Shown here one piece after another: positions 4,081-5,519 of a stretch of DNA of 5,519 nt (position 1 is the stretch's first letter; the number at the start of each line of letters is the position of its first letter). The position numbers and the translations under genes were made by a program. This DNA is from Pseudomonadota bacterium (GTDB lineage Bacteria; Pseudomonadota; Alphaproteobacteria; Rhodospirillales; 2-02-FULL-58-16): the NCBI GenBank assembly GCA_022567015.1, contig JADFHR010000208.1, forward strand, positions 1 to 5,519, given 5' to 3'. The notes below the pieces were generated by a model, which was not told the DNA's origin, did not search any database, and saw nothing but the letters and a program-made list of their open reading frames with translations.

Positions 4081-5247
4081 TCACGGGGCATCCGGCGAGT
4101 GGAGCGGCAAGCGCACGCTGGCCACCGCCTGCGCCGCGATTCCCTCGCCGTGGCCGATAAACCCGACCTCGTCCGTCGTCGTCGCCTTGACGCTCACCTG
4201 CCCCACGGACAGGCCGAGTATGTCCGCGATGCGGGCCGTCATGGCGGCGCGATGGGGACCGATCCTGGGCTTTTCGCATATCAGGGTCACGTCCAGGTTG
4301 GTGATCGTGCCGCCGCTTTCGGCGACGAGTTCCCCGGCCCGGCGCAGGAAGGTATCCGAGGGTTCGTCCCGCCACGCCGGGTCGTCGGGCGAGAAATGGC
4401 TGCCGATGTCCTCTGCGGCGATGGCGCCGAGCAGCGCGTCGGTCAGGGAATGCAGACCCACATCGGCATCGGAATGGCCCTCCAGGCCGGCTTCGAAAGG
4501 AACCCGGACGCCGCACAGCATGACATGATCGCCGGGGCCGAAGCGGTGCACGTCGAAACCGAAGCCCACCCGCGTCTCGGCGCCGGCAAAGTGCCGTTGA
4601 ACGCGGCGCAGGTCATCGCCGGTCGTCACTTTGACGTTATCCTCGTCGCCGGCGACGATGGCCACGGTGAGGCCGGCCCGCTCGGCGACGGCGGCGTCGT
4701 CGGTGAGTCCGGCGCCGGCGTACTGGCGATGGGCCGCCAGGATGTCGGCAAAGCGGAAGCCCTGGGGGGTTTGCGCCCGCCACAGGTTCTCGCGGTCCAC
4801 GGTGCCGACGACCAGGGCGCCGGCGCCGCGTTTCAGGGTATCGCCGACGGGAAGCGCCGGGATCGCCCCCGGCACCGTGTCAAGCGCCGCCAGGACCCGC
4901 GAGATGAGCCCTTCCGTGATCAACGGCCGCGCCGCGTCGTGGATCAACACCCGCTCGGGCGCCGACCCGGCCAGGCTCTCCAGGCCCAGGCGCACCGAAT
5001 CCTGGCGGGTGGCGCCGCCGTGCACCGGCTCCAGAAGGTCCAGCCCCTCGGCCGCCGCGGCGAACAGGTGCTCATGATCGGGATCGATGACCGGGCGCAC
5101 GGCGTCCACCTGCGCATGCCCGGTAAACGACAGCAGGGCGCACCGCACCATGGGCATCCCGCCCACCGCCCGGTACTGTTTCGGCACCTCGCCGCCCAAG
5201 CGCTGCCCCCGTCCGGCGGCGAGGACCAGGGCCACGCACCCGCTCAT
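4081..5247 (-). CDS. ispDF: Bifunctional IspD/IspF enzyme (MEP isoprenoid pathway)
   Basis: The 388-residue protein fuses two non-consecutive cytoplasmic enzymes of isopentenyl diphosphate synthesis. Residues 1-222 are IspD (MEP cytidylyltransferase; MEP plus CTP gives CDP-methylerythritol): VLAAGRGQRLG (8-18) is the nucleotide-binding loop, followed by PKQY (22-25), HDAARP (103-108), TPQGF (160-164) and TDDA (182-185). Residues 226-388 are IspF (MEcPP synthase; CDP-ME 2-phosphate gives the cyclic diphosphate plus CMP): GFGFDVHRF (228-236) holds metal ligands Asp232 and His234, HSDADVGLH (258-266) holds the third ligand His266, and ATTTDEVGFIGHGEGIA (355-371) binds the cytidine. IspE, acting between them, is not in the window. 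All expected catalytic motifs are intact. The ATG at 5247 matches the normal N terminus, with GGA 6 nt upstream. TTG at 5277 and GTG at 5271 are alternative in-frame starts. A fused ispDF points to Alphaproteobacteria. Confidence 0.98.
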   Translation of the reverse strand: MSGCVALVLAAGRGQRLGGEVPKQYRAVGGMPMVRCALLSFTGHAQVDAVRPVIDPDHEHLFAAAAEGLDLLEPVHGGATRQDSVRLGLESLAGSAPERVLIHDAARPLITEGLISRVLAALDTVPGAIPALPVGDTLKRGAGALVVGTVDRENLWRAQTPQGFRFADILAAHRQYAGAGLTDDAAVAERAGLTVAIVAGDEDNVKVTTGDDLRRVQRHFAGAETRVGFGFDVHRFGPGDHVMLCGVRVPFEAGLEGHSDADVGLHSLTDALLGAIAAEDIGSHFSPDDPAWRDEPSDTFLRRAGELVAESGGTITNLDVTLICEKPRIGPHRAAMTARIADILGLSVGQVSVKATTTDEVGFIGHGEGIAAQAVASVRLPLHSPDAP

Positions 5248-5303
5248 AGCGATTCCGTACTCATCATGCACAGCCAATTCCGGCCCATCGGCCGGGTGCC
5301 CCC

Positions 5304-5332
5304 ATTATGATTGAAGGCCCTGGATTGACCAA
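5304..5332 (-). promoter_or_regulatory. Predicted promoter of ispDF
   Basis: On the minus strand TTGGTC (5327-5332) and CATAAT (5304-5309) are separated by exactly 17 bp, a sigma-70-type arrangement. The -10 matches five of six bases and the -35 has the key TTG. The start would be near 5297, giving a 50-nt leader to the ATG at 5247. The plus strand offers TTGACC (5325-5330), overlapping this -35, as a possible -35 for the divergent gene, but no good -10 follows it. Confidence 0.5.
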
Positions 5333-5374
5333 GGGGTCTTGCCAAGAGGAAGATCAGGCGCGATTGTGCGCTTC

Positions 5375-5410
5375 CGGGCCACCGGCGGCGATGACGGCCG
5401 GTGGGACCCG
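5375..5410. promoter_or_regulatory. 12-bp interrupted hairpin upstream of the right-edge gene
   Basis: CCACCGGC (5379-5386) and GCCGGTGG (5397-5404) are perfect complements around a 10-nt loop. The stem extends with CGGG (5375-5378) and CCCG (5407-5410) past a GA bulge. There is no T-run on either strand. It lies 28 bp ahead of the divergent gene's ATG and could be a leader structure or an operator. Confidence 0.35.
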
Positions 5411-5437
5411 AAGGCAAATGCGGCTGCGCTCTCGCCA

Positions 5438-5519
5438 ATGACCGAAGACATGATGTTCAGCCTCTCGGCCGTGGCGGCCCTGGTGCCGTCGACCCTGGTC
5501 GCACTGCGCCGGGGCTCAG
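5438..5519 (+). CDS. Start of a probable membrane protein, cut by the window edge
   Basis: Only about 27 codons are visible. The peptide begins MTEDMMFSLSAVAALVPSTL and continues VALRRGS: a short acidic start, about 18 hydrophobic residues, then two Arg, which fits a first transmembrane segment with a cytoplasmic positive charge. The family cannot be identified from this. The gene runs divergently from ispDF, with 190 bp between start codons. The ATG at 5438 has no clear ribosome-binding site. An in-frame ATG at 5450 is an alternative, and the frame is open back to 5315. Confidence 0.55.
   Translation, partial: MTEDMMFSLSAVAALVPSTLVALRRGS

Noticed and set aside
3169..5310. 713-codon plus-strand frame antisense to the response regulator and ispDF
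   Set aside because: The minus strand encodes two clear protein families there; the long plus-strand frame is a by-product of high GC and codon bias.
5329..5345. Second sigma-54 promoter on the minus strand ahead of ispDF (TTGGCAAG ... TTGG)
   Set aside because: The spacing between the GG and the downstream element is one base too long and the -12 GC is missing.
5244..5438. 64-codon minus-strand frame ending in an ATGA overlap with the ispDF start
   Set aside because: The overlap looks like translational coupling, but the peptide is Arg/Pro-rich without domain features and crosses the predicted ispDF promoter.
1..5519. CRISPR array or tRNA gene
   Set aside because: No regularly spaced identical repeats with unique spacers are present, and no tRNA T-loop/anticodon pattern was recognised on either strand.

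Overview
The window is GC-rich DNA from a bacterium, most likely an alphaproteobacterium. The main reason is the fused ispDF gene, which is characteristic of that class. The ParB-type helix-turn-helix protein and the STAS and CutA proteins are compatible with this. I cannot fix a genus. The order Rhodospirillales is only a guess.

Layout, left to right. (1) Positions 1-68 hold a perfect hairpin and a short direct repeat ahead of a plus-strand gene (69-1076) for a protein with a ParB-type helix-turn-helix but no ParB nuclease domain. (2) A 118-bp inverted-repeat element (1074-1191), resembling a miniature IS630/Tc1-type transposon flanked by TA, sits exactly on that gene's stop codon. (3) A convergent minus-strand gene (1305-1637) encodes a small STAS-domain anti-sigma-factor antagonist. 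(4) Positions 1638-2235 have no credible gene and contain a dense cluster of inverted and direct GC-rich repeats. (5) Positions 2166-2390 form what looks like a complete small-RNA transcription unit on the plus strand: paired CACGTG sites, a near-perfect sigma-54 promoter, a long 5' stem-loop beginning at the predicted transcription start, CU-rich loop and linker, and a strong intrinsic terminator. (6) cutA (2692-3018, plus) lies after a 300-bp gap. (7) A minus-strand block contains ispDF (4081-5247), followed downstream by an atypical response regulator (3037-3957). (8) A divergent gene, probably for a membrane protein, starts at 5438 and runs off the right edge.

How the parts relate. IspDF supplies isoprenoid precursors through the MEP pathway and CutA is a small trimeric housekeeping protein. 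The STAS protein and the pseudo-receiver response regulator are regulatory, but nothing in the window ties them to a target. cutA converges on the response regulator gene with only 18 bp between them.

The most interesting object is the predicted sigma-54-dependent RNA of about 128 nt (2263-2390). Its apical loop contains CCUCCUCCC and its linker contains two UUCCUC repeats, all complementary to Shine-Dalgarno-like sequence, so it looks like a trans-acting translational regulator. This is a prediction from sequence alone.
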